NCBI RefSeq assembly: GCF_900101345.1
Contig: NZ_FMUX01000021.1
Location: forward strand, 62,001 to 126,000
Reading direction: 5' to 3'
Length of the DNA: 64,000 nucleotides
From: Desulfoluna spongiiphila
Lineage (GTDB): Bacteria; Desulfobacterota; Desulfobacteria; Desulfobacterales; Desulfolunaceae
Of the stretch, positions 16,208 to 25,082 are shown piece after piece. The notes beneath the pieces were generated by a model. The model had not been told where the DNA came from. It made no database searches and worked only from the letters and a program-made list of their open reading frames with translations. The first letter of the stretch is position 1; every line of letters begins with the position of its first letter. Position numbers and translations under genes: made by a program.

Positions 16208-18226
16208 TTGAGCTATCTGACAATCAGGAAGAAGTTGATTGCTGCGTTTTCCCTCGTGGCACTGGTTCCCGTGGCGGTGATCTGTGCGGTGACCGTGGTG
16301 AAGGTGAACACCATCTCCGAGGCGAATTTCGTCGATTCCACAACCCGGGAACTCAAGCAGCTGGACAACGCCATGGTGCAGTTCGCGGATATGGTGAAGA
16401 CCTCGGCCGGATATGTGGCGGCCAGGCCCGAGTTGAAGGGGGCCGACCGTTCGGTATTGAGTTACCTTCCGGGCGCTCCGGCCCATTCCGCTGACCCGGA
16501 AAAGGAAGGCGCGGTCAATGGTGCGATTTATCGGTCCTTGACCGGGGTGCAGGTATCCAATAATGCGTTTTATGAGGTCTTTTTCGGGACCCGTTGGGGC
16601 GGGTTCGTCTCGTCCAATAAAGGTGCCCTGCCCCCCGGGTACGATCCGCGTAAAAGGGACTGGTACCAGGTTGCCGTAGAGAAAGGGGTTCCCTCCGTTA
16701 CGCCGGCATACCAGAGCGTGACCGGTAGCGGCACCATGTCCGGCGTCATCTCTGTGGTGGCACCGGCCTTCGACCCCTCGGGGGCGCTGGTGGGGGTAAC
16801 GGGGATCGATGTCCCGCTGACAAACCTGACAAAAATGGTCCTGGACATCAAGATCGGAAAGCGCGGGTTTGCCATGCTCGCCCAGGAGGACGGGACCATC
16901 CTGGCCAACCCCAAGACCCCGGAGACGAACTTTAAAAAGATGTCGGAGCTGGATCACCCTGTTTTCCAGACCCTTGACCGCATGTCCGAGGGCCGGGTGG
17001 AGCTGGAAAAAGATGGGGTGGCTTACTATGCCTGCGTCTATACCTCTCCCGGGCTGGGGTGGAAATATGTCGGGGTCATCGAAAAAGAGGAGGTGATGGC
17101 CTCCGGTCACAAGATGGTCGTTGCGGTGGTTGCCATCGGCGTGGTCCTTCTTGCCCTGTTCGTGGGGGTTGCCTTTCTGATCTCAAATGCCATCATCCGG
17201 CCCATCAACCGCACGTCTGAAATGCTTCGCGATATCGCCGAAGGGGAAGGGGACCTGACCCGTCGCCTTGAGGTGGTCTCCAACGATGAGCTGGGGATTC
17301 TTGCCACGTGGTTCAATGCCTTTGTTGAGAAGATCCACGCCATCATTCGGGAGCTCTCACAGCATGCGGAGAAGGTCACCGGGGCAGGGGCCGAGCTTTC
17401 CGAACTCTCGGATGAGATGTCCGGCGGGGCGAGGGAGATGAACGAGCTTGCCGGCGGCGTCACCCGGTCCGCCGAGGAGATGAGTGCTGTCATGACCAGC
17501 GTGGCGGCGTCCTCCGAGCAGACGGCCACCAACGTCAACACCGTGGCGGCAGCGACGGAAGAGATGCGATCCACCATTGCCGAGATCGCCGAACGCTCGG
17601 AAAAGGCGCGGGGGGTGACTTCCGACATGGTGGACCAGGCCCATGGGGCCAGGGCGAACATGGATGCCCTGGGTCAGGCCGCTGCAGAGATCGGAAAGGT
17701 TACCGAAACCATCACCGAGATTTCTGAGCAGACCAACCTTCTGGCCCTGAACGCCACCATCGAGGCGGCCCGTGCCGGAGAGGCCGGCAAGGGGTTTGCC
17801 GTTGTGGCAGGAGAAATCAAGGCCCTTGCGGCCCAGACCGCAGAGGCGACAGGTGAGATCCGTTCACGCATCAACGGGGTGCAGTCCTCTTCCGCGCAGT
17901 CCGTGGAAGGGATCAGTCGCATTTCAACGGTCATCGAGGAGGTGAGCGAGCTGGTGGGGGCCATCGCGGCTGCCGTGGAAGAGCAGTCCGTCTCCACCGG
18001 GGAAATCGCCGAAAACCTGGCCCAGGCCTCTGCGGGGCTCCAGGAGGTGAACGGTCAGGTGGCCCGGAGCTCAGGCGTCGCAGAAGAGATTGCCCGGGAC
18101 ATGGGGAGCGTGAGCAACTCGGCACATCGCCTTACGGATGGCAGCGGTGCGGTTCACGATCGATCCGAAGACCTTTCCCGGCTCGCCGGCGGTCTGAACG
18201 CGGTGGTCGGTCAGTTCAAGGTCTGA
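16208..18226 (+). CDS. Methyl-accepting chemotaxis protein (dCache sensor), paralogue of the preceding gene
   Basis: A 672-aa tandem paralogue with the same architecture: TM1, dCache-like sensor, TM2 near 300-325, HAMP, and a signalling domain with tip EISEQTNLLALNATIEAARA. The start is TTG (16208) behind AAAGGAG. The sensor diverges in the ligand-pocket half (RKRDWYQVAVEKGVPSVTPA in place of RQREWYTAAAETKAAAVTSA), while the cytoplasmic half differs mostly by synonymous changes. This suggests duplication, with recent gene conversion of the signalling half and a different ligand range. It ends VVGQFKV without a CheR pentapeptide. Confidence 0.92.
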   Translation: MSYLTIRKKLIAAFSLVALVPVAVICAVTVVKVNTISEANFVDSTTRELKQLDNAMVQFADMVKTSAGYVAARPELKGADRSVLSYLPGAPAHSADPEKEGAVNGAIYRSLTGVQVSNNAFYEVFFGTRWGGFVSSNKGALPPGYDPRKRDWYQVAVEKGVPSVTPAYQSVTGSGTMSGVISVVAPAFDPSGALVGVTGIDVPLTNLTKMVLDIKIGKRGFAMLAQEDGTILANPKTPETNFKKMSELDHPVFQTLDRMSEGRVELEKDGVAYYACVYTSPGLGWKYVGVIEKEEVMASGHKMVVAVVAIGVVLLALFVGVAFLISNAIIRPINRTSEMLRDIAEGEGDLTRRLEVVSNDELGILATWFNAFVEKIHAIIRELSQHAEKVTGAGAELSELSDEMSGGAREMNELAGGVTRSAEEMSAVMTSVAASSEQTATNVNTVAAATEEMRSTIAEIAERSEKARGVTSDMVDQAHGARANMDALGQAAAEIGKVTETITEISEQTNLLALNATIEAARAGEAGKGFAVVAGEIKALAAQTAEATGEIRSRINGVQSSSAQSVEGISRISTVIEEVSELVGAIAAAVEEQSVSTGEIAENLAQASAGLQEVNGQVARSSGVAEEIARDMGSVSNSAHRLTDGSGAVHDRSEDLSRLAGGLNAVVGQFKV

Positions 18227-18428
18227 AAGCCGGAGCGCTTTACAACCGGCAGGGAGCCCATTACCGGCAGGTTCCCTGCCGATCACTCTTTTCAACGGAT
18301 CATCACCAAACACTCACACAATCCGAACATCCCTTCATAATAGTCTCTCGTGACAAAAGAGCGAGCATGAGCCCTTGGCTCAGCGCTTTTATGTGTAATA
18401 TTTCATCACTTCATCACGGGAGGTACCC

Positions 18429-19877
18429 ATGTCACGATGTCGCCGGTTAACCTGGTTTATCGCTGTCCTTTTCGCGGGGTTTGTAACGGTCTCGGGAGTC
18501 TCGGCCCAATCCCCGGCCGCTTACGGCTGTGTAAAGGCAAAATATGTGTTTCTTTTCATCGGCGACGGGCTGGGCATGCCCCAGCGCGCCGCGGCCACGG
18601 AGTTCCTCAAGGACAGCGGCATGGAGCGGCGGCTGGCCATGGAGGCCATGCCCGTACACGGAGTCACCGCTACCCGGGCGGCGGATCGATTCATTACGGG
18701 TTCTGCCGCCGCGGGCACTGCCATGGCCACGGGGGTGAAGACCAACATCGGGTGCATCGGGGTGGACGCCAGCCTGCGCCCGGTGGCCACCCTGGCCGAG
18801 CGAGCCAAGCGGGAGGGATTCAAGGTGGGGATCCTCTCCAGCGTCTCCATCGACCATGCAACCCCTGCGGCTTTTTACGCCCACGAGCCCTCCCGGAGTA
18901 TGTACCATGAGATCGACCATGCCCTGGCTGCAAGCGACATCGACTTTTTCGGCGGGGGAGGCCTGAAAGATCCAGAAGGGAAAAAGTCCGAGGCTCCCCG
19001 GGGCGATGCCCTGGCCGCGGCAAAGGCAAATGGCTTCACGGTTGCGGATTCGAGGCGTAAGATCATGGACCTTGGCAAGGGCGACGGCCGGGTCATCGCC
19101 ATCAACCCGCGCCTGCCCGACGGCAAGGCCATGCCCTACGACATGGATCGGAACAGAAAAGACGTCAGCCTTGCTGAACTTACCCAAAAAGCCGTGGAAC
19201 TCCTGGACGGCGATCCCGGCTTTTTTATCATGGTAGAGGGCGGCAAGATCGACTGGGCCTGCCACGCCAACGATGCTGCCGCCGCCATCAAAGACACCCT
19301 GGCCTTTGACGACGCCGTGGCCGTGGCTGTGGATTTTGCCGCAACGCACCCCGATGAGACCCTCATCGTGGTGACCGGAGACCATGAGTGCGGGGGCCTT
19401 GCCTTGGGGTTCTCCGGTACCAAGTACGCCACCTCCTACAGCCTCATGAACCACCAGACCAAGAGCCACCAGGCCTTTTTCGACGACGTTTTCGCCGGTT
19501 ACCTTAAGAAAAAGGGCTCCTTTGACGGGGCCATGAAGCTGGTCAAGGCCCACTTCGGCCTGGCCCCGGACGCCGACGGCCCCTTAGCCCTGAAACCCTT
19601 TGAAGTGGCCGAACTCAAGCGCGCCTTTGACGCCAGCCTTCGGGGTGAAACCCTCAAGCCCGGCATGGCCGACTACATGCTCTACGGCAGCTACGACCCC
19701 TTTACCATGCAGCTGACCCACCTGCTCAACCGCAAGGCAGGCCTCGGCTGGACCACCTACTCCCACACCGGCGTGCCCGTTCTTACTTCCGCTTCCGGCG
19801 CAGGGGCCTCCCTGTTCAGCGGCTGTTACGACAACACCGACATCGCCAAGAAGATCGCCCACGTCATGAATCTTTAA
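18429..19877 (+). CDS. Alkaline phosphatase, periplasmic (PhoA superfamily)
   Basis: A 482-aa exported phosphomonoesterase. A signal peptide is evident (basic MSRCRR, hydrophobic core, SGVSAQS cleavage region). Metal and catalytic motifs occur in family order: FLFIGDGLGMPQ (metal Asp), FITGSAAAGTAMATG with Ser92 as the nucleophile, SSVSIDHATPAAFYAH, VEGGKIDWACHAND, TGDHECGG and YSHTGVPV (Zn/Mg ligands). The length matches the PhoA family. The ribosome-binding site GGGAGG lies upstream of the ATG. It releases phosphate from organic monoesters outside the inner membrane. I see no Pho-box, so phosphate regulation is not shown. Confidence 0.93.
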   Translation: MSRCRRLTWFIAVLFAGFVTVSGVSAQSPAAYGCVKAKYVFLFIGDGLGMPQRAAATEFLKDSGMERRLAMEAMPVHGVTATRAADRFITGSAAAGTAMATGVKTNIGCIGVDASLRPVATLAERAKREGFKVGILSSVSIDHATPAAFYAHEPSRSMYHEIDHALAASDIDFFGGGGLKDPEGKKSEAPRGDALAAAKANGFTVADSRRKIMDLGKGDGRVIAINPRLPDGKAMPYDMDRNRKDVSLAELTQKAVELLDGDPGFFIMVEGGKIDWACHANDAAAAIKDTLAFDDAVAVAVDFAATHPDETLIVVTGDHECGGLALGFSGTKYATSYSLMNHQTKSHQAFFDDVFAGYLKKKGSFDGAMKLVKAHFGLAPDADGPLALKPFEVAELKRAFDASLRGETLKPGMADYMLYGSYDPFTMQLTHLLNRKAGLGWTTYSHTGVPVLTSASGAGASLFSGCYDNTDIAKKIAHVMNL

Positions 19878-19905
19878 GGGAAACCCGATGGTAACTATTC
19901 AGCAT

Positions 19906-20114
19906 GCCTCCGGCGGGTCGCTTTTTTGAAAAAAAGCTCCGCAAAAAACTGTCCTATTGCACCCGTGCTTCGTGTTGATCGCCCAGAAGGGCGATCAACA
20001 CGAAGCACGGGTACGAAAAAGGCAACATTGGTTCGGCGGAGATTGGAAAGGCTTGTTTTAGACCTGTTTATCAAACTTTATAAAAGTTTGGTCCCCGGCA
20101 GGGCCGCCGGAGGC
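19906..20114 (-). repeat. Dispersed structured repeat with 24-bp perfect central palindrome
   Basis: This copy lies in reverse orientation, with GCCGCCGGAGGC at 20114 and GCCTCCGGCGGG at 19906. The AAACTT-type hairpin and ACCTGTTTATC segment are conserved (20062-20100). The central hairpin is replaced by a perfect 24-bp palindrome (19961-19984 with 19989-20012, loop AGAA) without the GAGGAACGA loop. Confidence 0.75.
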
Positions 20115-20166
20115 TTCGTTTGACTGTATCCGTAATAATTCCGTTAATCACGGGCGCAGCCCGTAA

Positions 20167-20207
20167 GCGAATGCGACACCCCGAGGAACGAGGGGTGGAG
20201 CATTCGC
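20167..20207 (+). repeat. Isolated central hairpin of the dispersed repeat
   Basis: GCGAATGCGACACCCC, loop GAGGAACGA, then GGGGTGGAGCATTCGC. The inner stem is ACACCCC/GGGGTG, different from other copies but still paired. It stands 53 bases beyond the preceding repeat and just before the YibE/F gene. Confidence 0.7.
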
Positions 20208-20225
20208 GAACCAAGGGTGGTAAAG

Positions 20226-21365
20226 ATGGCGAAAAAACGGGAGCGGGTTTCCCTGGGCGTGTTTGTGCTGGTGACCCTGGTGCTGCTGATCTGGCCGGGG
20301 GGACGGCCCGATGACGGCGGGATTCGGTGCAGGGCAAAGGTACTGTCCGCGGACAATGGCCAGGTGATGCAGCACGGGATCATCAAGACGGGGTTTCAGA
20401 AGCTGGTGCTGCGGGTGGAAAGCGGGTCCTATGCCGGAGAGGTTGTCTCCGCCGCTTCCAACCTCATGGGCAAGCTGGAGCTCGATGCCTTTTACGGCGA
20501 AGGGGACAGGCTCCTTGCGGTGCTCACCGTAGGAGACGGCGGGAAGATCGTTCACGTGACCCCGCGGGATCATTACCGGCTCACGGGTCTCTGGGTGATG
20601 GTGTCCCTTTTTTTCGGCCTGCTTCTCATCACGGGCGGGGAGACCGGGGCCCGGGCCCTGGTCTCCTTTGTGCTCACGGGGGTCATGATCTGGAAGGTGT
20701 TGATCCCGGCCCTTCTGGCGGGGTGGAACCCTCTTCTCGTCTCCTTCGGCGTGGTGATGATCCTTAATTTTTCCGTGATCTTTCTGGTGGGCGGGCTCAA
20801 TCGGCTGGGGCTCACCGCCTTTTGCGGGGCCACCCTGGGCATTCTCACCACCTGCCTCATTGCCCTGGCAGCCGGCAAGGCGATTCACCTGAACGGGGCT
20901 GTGAAGCCTTTTTCCGAAGCCCTGCTCTACGCCGGGTATGCCGACCTGTCTCTTTCCATGATCTTTATCGGAGGGATTTTTCTTGCCTCATCCGGGGCCG
21001 TGATGGATCTTGCCATGGACATCGCCGCCAGCATGGCCGAGGTCGCCCGTGTGGACGCCACCCTCTCTCCCGTGGCCCTCATGGGATCCGGCCTCCGGGT
21101 GGGGCGCTCCGTCCTCGGGACCATGACCACCACCCTCCTTTTGGCCTATTCCGGCGGCTTTACCTCCCTTCTTATGGCCATGATGGCCCAGAATGTGCCC
21201 CTGTCCGTCATGCTCAACACCCCGTGGGTATCCTCTGAGATCATCCACACCCTTTCCGGCAGCATCGGCCTTGTGACCGTGGCCCCCTTTACCGCCATGT
21301 GCGGGGCGGTGATCTACAAGCGGGATGCTACGCCAGCCTGTGACGCTGTGGCGCGGGCCGCCTGA
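20226..21365 (+). CDS. YibE/F family multi-pass membrane protein
   Basis: About 379 aa. One N-terminal hydrophobic anchor is followed by a soluble domain of about 80 residues (CRAKVLSADNGQ to KIVHVTPRDHY), then seven or eight hydrophobic segments containing TGLWVMVSLFFGLLLITGG, AFCGATLGILTTCLIAL and GSGLRVGRSVLGTMTTTLLL. This is the YibE/F pattern; the function of the family is not established. ATG 20226 is taken as the start, with a weak upstream site; an in-frame GTG at 20217 is the alternative. The 3' end overlaps the convergent AraC gene by 52 bases. Confidence 0.82.
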   Translation: MAKKRERVSLGVFVLVTLVLLIWPGGRPDDGGIRCRAKVLSADNGQVMQHGIIKTGFQKLVLRVESGSYAGEVVSAASNLMGKLELDAFYGEGDRLLAVLTVGDGGKIVHVTPRDHYRLTGLWVMVSLFFGLLLITGGETGARALVSFVLTGVMIWKVLIPALLAGWNPLLVSFGVVMILNFSVIFLVGGLNRLGLTAFCGATLGILTTCLIALAAGKAIHLNGAVKPFSEALLYAGYADLSLSMIFIGGIFLASSGAVMDLAMDIAASMAEVARVDATLSPVALMGSGLRVGRSVLGTMTTTLLLAYSGGFTSLLMAMMAQNVPLSVMLNTPWVSSEIIHTLSGSIGLVTVAPFTAMCGAVIYKRDATPACDAVARAA

Positions 21366-22225
21366 TTGCTGAAGGCCACCGGGCTCTCCCCGAAGTAGCG
21401 TTTGAACTCCCGGCTGAATTGGGTGGGGGACTCGTAGCCGACCTGGGTGGCGGCTTCGTTGACCCGTGCCCCGGAGAGGACCAGCAGGTCCCGGGCTTTG
21501 TTGAGCCGGACCTTTTTGATGTACTGGATGGGGGAAGAGGCGGTGACCTCTTTGAAGGCGCGGTGGAAGGCCGAAGGGCTCATGTTCACCAGGCCGGCAA
21601 GCTGGTCCACGTCCATGGGTCGCTGGTAGTGGCTGTGAATTTGCTTGAGGACCTTGTCGATGCGTGACAGGTGGGTGTTTTTTACGGCCAGGGCGTAGAG
21701 GGAGGCGGCGTTGTCTCCGCACATCACCCGGAAGAACAGCTCTTGGAGGAGGGCATCGCCGAGCACCTCGGTTTCTATGGGGGAGGTCAGGGCGCTGAGA
21801 AGGCGGGCGGTGGTCTCCTTGAAAAAGGCATCGGCCTCGGCCAGGAAGAGGCCCCGGTTGGTGTCGCCGGTGCCAGCCAGGGGGGGGAGGTGATCCCCCA
21901 TTTTTCCGATGACGGTGCTCACGTGGGCGAGGTTGATGTCGATGAGCATGGCCAGAAAGGGTTCTTCTTCGGTTGCCGGGGCTTCGCACTCCGCGGGAAT
22001 GGGAACCGACATGACCAGGTAACGGTCCGGGGTGTATTCGTAGGCCGTGTCCCCTAAGAAAACCCGTTTTTTCCCCTGCCCCACGATGATGATGCCCTGG
22101 GTGTAGAGGAGGGGGGAACGTGGTGAGCTTTGGGTTGCTTTGTAGATTCGCACGCCGTCAAGACGGGTGTTGTTGAGCCCCACCGAGGGTGCTAGCCTGT
22201 TCATGAGTTCTGCGGTTGTTGTCAT
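21314..22225 (-). CDS. AraC family regulator, YqhC-like
   Basis: A 303-aa regulator. The N-terminal AraC_N-type sensor region (GIIIVGQGKKRVFLGDTAYEY, residues about 40-180) is followed by two C-terminal helix-turn-helix motifs, MDVDQLAGLVNMSPSAFHRA and VNEAATQVGYESPTQFSREF, ending in the usual FKRYFGESP. The start MTTTAELMNR is supported by AAGGAAG. It is divergent from a YqhD-type aldehyde reductase, the same arrangement as E. coli yqhC/yqhD, where YqhC activates yqhD in response to aldehydes. That response here is inference from family and synteny. Confidence 0.87.
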   Translation of the reverse strand: MTTTAELMNRLAPSVGLNNTRLDGVRIYKATQSSPRSPLLYTQGIIIVGQGKKRVFLGDTAYEYTPDRYLVMSVPIPAECEAPATEEEPFLAMLIDINLAHVSTVIGKMGDHLPPLAGTGDTNRGLFLAEADAFFKETTARLLSALTSPIETEVLGDALLQELFFRVMCGDNAASLYALAVKNTHLSRIDKVLKQIHSHYQRPMDVDQLAGLVNMSPSAFHRAFKEVTASSPIQYIKKVRLNKARDLLVLSGARVNEAATQVGYESPTQFSREFKRYFGESPVAFSNQAARATASQAGVASRL

Positions 22226-22364
22226 GGTGCTTCCTTGCGCTTGTGGCCGTTGCCTGATGGCCGGGATGAAAAGCAGTCTACCATAAAGAGCCTGGTTCTG
22301 CTTTGATAAGCAGGAACGGGCATGATTTCGCGAGGATTGTGTATTCCAATAAAAAGGCGATGTA

Positions 22365-22385
22365 TTATTGTATTTACAGCAATAA
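22365..22385. promoter_or_regulatory. TTATTG-N9-CAATAA inverted repeat in the yqhC/yqhD-like intergenic region
   Basis: A short palindrome lies 29 bases before the reductase start, in an AT-rich part of the divergent spacer. It is a possible regulator or promoter site for the AraC protein. Confidence 0.35.
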
Positions 22386-22413
22386 ACTGAAACCCTAATC
22401 GGAGAATACATCC

Positions 22414-23580
22414 ATGCTTGATTTTGATTTTTATAACCCGACACGTATTGTTTTTGGCAAGGACAGGCTGGTGGAACTCGACACCCTTGTTCCCAAGGGG
22501 GCCAAGGTGCTGGTTCTGTATGGGGGCGGCAGCGTGGAGCGCTTCGGAACCCTGGAGAAGGTGACCTCTGCTTTGAAAGAGAGGGAGGTGGTGACCTTCG
22601 GCGGCATCGAGCCGAACCCCAAATACACCACCCTCATGAAGGCTGTGGAGGTGGTCAAGGCCGAGAAGATCGACTTTCTGCTGGCCGTGGGCGGTGGTTC
22701 GGTCATGGACGGCACCAAATTCGTGTCCCTGGCCTCCGGCTTTGAGGGCAACCCCGAAGAGCTGCTGGCCTGCGGGTTTAACCCGGTACCGGTGGAGAAG
22801 GCCCTTCCCCTGGGCACGGTGGTGACCCTTCCCGCCACGGGATCGGAGATGAACTCCGGCGGTGTCATCAGCCATAACAAGGGTAAATTCCCTGTGTTCA
22901 GTCCCCTGTCTTTCCCCGTATTTTCCATCCTGGACCCCACCCTGACCGCCACTCTGCCTCCCACTCAGGTGGCCAACGGCATCGTGGACACCTTTATTCA
23001 TACGGTGGAGCAGTATGTCACCTACCCCGTATCGGCAGGTTTTCAGGACCGAACCGCCGAGGGAATCCTCCAGACCCTCATCGAGGTGGGGGAAAAGACC
23101 CTGGCAGACCCCGACGATTATGACGCCCGGGCCAACCTTGTCTGGTGCGCCACCATGGCCCTGAATGGGCTCATTGGCGCAGGGGTGCCCCAGGACTGGA
23201 CCACCCACATGATCGGCCACGAACTTACCGCCATGTTCGGCATCGACCACGGCAAGACCCTGGCCGTGCTCCAGCCCTCCATCTGGACCCTGAGAAAAGA
23301 GCAGAAGCGCGGCAAGCTGCTTCAGTATGCCGAAAGGGTGTGGGGCATCACCGAAGGGGACGAGGAGAGCCGCATCGACGAAGCCATCGGAAGGACCCGG
23401 GCGTTTTTCGAGTCCCTGGGCATCCGCACCCGGCTCTCCGACTACGGGGTGACCGAAGACAAGATCGATGACGTGGTGAAAGCCCTCGAAGCCCACGGCA
23501 TGGTTGCCCTGTCCGAGACCGGGGACGTGACCCCCGAGGTGAGCCGCCGGATTCTGGCCCACGCTTTGCACGGGGCATAG
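22414..23580 (+). CDS. yqhD: NADPH-dependent aldehyde reductase / iron-containing alcohol dehydrogenase, YqhD type
   Basis: A 388-aa protein that aligns along its length with E. coli YqhD (387 aa). Shared stretches are FGGIEPNP, FLLAVGGGSVMDGTKF, TLPATGSE, PPTQVANGIVD, HTVEQYVT, NGLIGAGVPQDW, LLQYAERVWGITEG and LSDYG. Metal ligands are retained as Asp192, His196, His265 and His279, and the GGGS NADP-binding loop is present. The role is reduction of short-chain and lipid-peroxidation-type aldehydes to alcohols in the cytoplasm. The CGGAG site fixes the start. It is divergent from the YqhC-like regulator, so aldehyde-inducible expression is likely. Confidence 0.93.
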   Translation: MLDFDFYNPTRIVFGKDRLVELDTLVPKGAKVLVLYGGGSVERFGTLEKVTSALKEREVVTFGGIEPNPKYTTLMKAVEVVKAEKIDFLLAVGGGSVMDGTKFVSLASGFEGNPEELLACGFNPVPVEKALPLGTVVTLPATGSEMNSGGVISHNKGKFPVFSPLSFPVFSILDPTLTATLPPTQVANGIVDTFIHTVEQYVTYPVSAGFQDRTAEGILQTLIEVGEKTLADPDDYDARANLVWCATMALNGLIGAGVPQDWTTHMIGHELTAMFGIDHGKTLAVLQPSIWTLRKEQKRGKLLQYAERVWGITEGDEESRIDEAIGRTRAFFESLGIRTRLSDYGVTEDKIDDVVKALEAHGMVALSETGDVTPEVSRRILAHALHGA

Positions 23581-23637
23581 TTCTTTTTTAAGGGCAGCCA
23601 AAGCGTCTCTGAGGGCCGAGTGAAAAAGCCAAAAGAT

Positions 23638-23926
23638 GCCTCCGGCGGCAAGGTGGGGGCACCTTGAAACCCCATGGCGAATGCATGGGCGCTGTGGTTA
23701 TGCAGGTGTTGCCGGGGCATTCGCGCAAAGGGCGAAACCCGGCAGCCGTCCCTGCAGGAGATACCCGTTTAATTGTTCAGGAAGACACGATTCGGGCCCT
23801 TCTGATTGGCTTGAGTTTCAGGGATTCACGCAAAAAAAAACATGCTGCTGCGCTTTGACCCGAGGAACGAGGGGTAAAGCGCAGCGGCAATCAGCTTTCA
23901 AGGTGGCTCACCTTGCCGCCGGAGGC
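23638..23926 (+). repeat. Dispersed structured repeat with terminal hairpins at both ends
   Basis: The left end, GCCTCCGGCGG plus CAAGGTG/CACCTTG and CCATGGCGAATGCATGGG, is the reverse complement of the right end of the copy at 7680-7989. The right half has a central hairpin with stem CTGCGCTTT/AAAGCGCAG (23848-23884), loop GAGGAACGA, then TTTCAAGGTGGCTCACCTTG and CCGCCGGAGGC ending at 23926. No gene is seen in this spacer. Confidence 0.75.
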
Positions 23927-23951
23927 TTTTTCGTTTTTATGTGCTGCCTCG

Positions 23952-24833
23952 TTACTCTTTAAGAAGAAACACTCCGACAAAGATCATGCCCGTGGCTGCA
24001 AAGTCTGCGGTCGTGATGGGTTCGCCCACGAGGAGGACTCCGATGAAGAGGGCCACCACCGGTGGCAGGTAGGTGACGGACGAGGCCGCCACCGCACCCA
24101 TGGTGTCCACGATGTAGTAGTAGAGGATGTAGGCAAAGCCTGTTCCCAGGAGTCCCAGGCCCACGACGAGGCCTGCGGAGGCGTGGGGGGAGGTCCAGAT
24201 GCGTCCGATGCCCGAGGTGTTTGTGAAAAGGGTCAGGATGAGGAGGCCGAAACCGAGCTGGTAGGTGGTCAGGGCCGCCGCCGGGATGTGCAGGGGGACA
24301 ATGAATTTTCGAGCATAGACGAAGGATGCCCCCACGCCCAGGGAGCCTGCCACCATGTAGCCGACCCCTTCCAGGTTGGTGGTGAGCACCTCGTGGCCCG
24401 TGGGTCTTGAGATGAGCACCACCCCGGCAAGGGCCACGAGCACGCCGCATAGCTTGCGCACCGTGGCCTTTTCTTCGGGGATAAAGATCACGGCCATGAC
24501 AAAGGCAAAGAGGGGGATCGCCCCGCTGACGGCCCCGGCAATACCGGAGAGCAGCAGACTGGCTCCTTTGGCAAAGCAGTAGTAGTAGAAGGCCGTGGCA
24601 AGGACCGACATCACCAGAAAGTGGTGCGCATGGCGGAGGTGGCCAAGGCGCAGGTCCCTCCTCATTCCGGCATAGGCCAGCACGGGGACAAATCCGAAAA
24701 ATACCCGGTACAGCACAACCTGCCCGGGGGTAATAAGGTCCACCGCCATTTTCATGTAGATAAAGTTGCTTCCCCAGACGACGCCAAGAATGGCAAAGAT
24801 GAGAAGGGGGAGGTGGTTTTTGTGTGATGTCAT
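23952..24833 (-). CDS. EamA/DMT family transporter
   Basis: A 293-aa protein with ten hydrophobic segments arranged as two EamA repeats of five. The first repeat starts LLIFAILGVVWGSNFIYMKM and the second GVGYMVAGSLGVGASFVYA. Typical motifs are VLYRVFFGFVPVLAYAG, FYYYCFAKGASLLLSGIAGA and SSVTYLPPVVALFIGVLLVG before the last helix pair. Members export or import amino acids, nucleosides or other metabolites; the substrate is not predictable. AAGGACC precedes the start. It stands alone between two repeat elements. Confidence 0.9.
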   Translation of the reverse strand: MTSHKNHLPLLIFAILGVVWGSNFIYMKMAVDLITPGQVVLYRVFFGFVPVLAYAGMRRDLRLGHLRHAHHFLVMSVLATAFYYYCFAKGASLLLSGIAGAVSGAIPLFAFVMAVIFIPEEKATVRKLCGVLVALAGVVLISRPTGHEVLTTNLEGVGYMVAGSLGVGASFVYARKFIVPLHIPAAALTTYQLGFGLLILTLFTNTSGIGRIWTSPHASAGLVVGLGLLGTGFAYILYYYIVDTMGAVAASSVTYLPPVVALFIGVLLVGEPITTADFAATGMIFVGVFLLKE

Positions 24834-24871
24834 GGCTTGTGGTCCTTCTTGTGGTCAGGCAAAAAAAACAC

Positions 24872-24911
24872 GCCTCCGGCGGCGAGGTGTGCGCCTCGAA
24901 AGCGGATTGCG
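24872..24911 (-). repeat. Dispersed repeat, terminal fragment
   Basis: GCCTCCGGCGGCGAGGTGTG, then CGCCTCG and AAAGCGG. Only the terminal hairpin end of the element remains; the following 160 bases have no recognisable structure or gene. Confidence 0.55.
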
Positions 24912-25082
24912 CAGCAGTGGGTTGTGGGTAGGGACTATAGCAGGAAACCACCGTTCAGGTTTGAACAAAATTGCGGGGGGTAGGGGGAGGGGGCCATGGA
25001 TCGGCCTTCGGTGCAGGCACGGGAAGGCAAAAGGGCGGAGAGCCCGATTCCCGGTCTCTCCGCCCATTCGGGTCTGACTATG

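Noticed and set aside
18247..18281. Terminator after the second chemoreceptor gene (CGGCAGGGA with TCCCTGCCG)
   Set aside because: The stem is interrupted by further repeats of the same sequence and no T run follows, so it is too weak to list.
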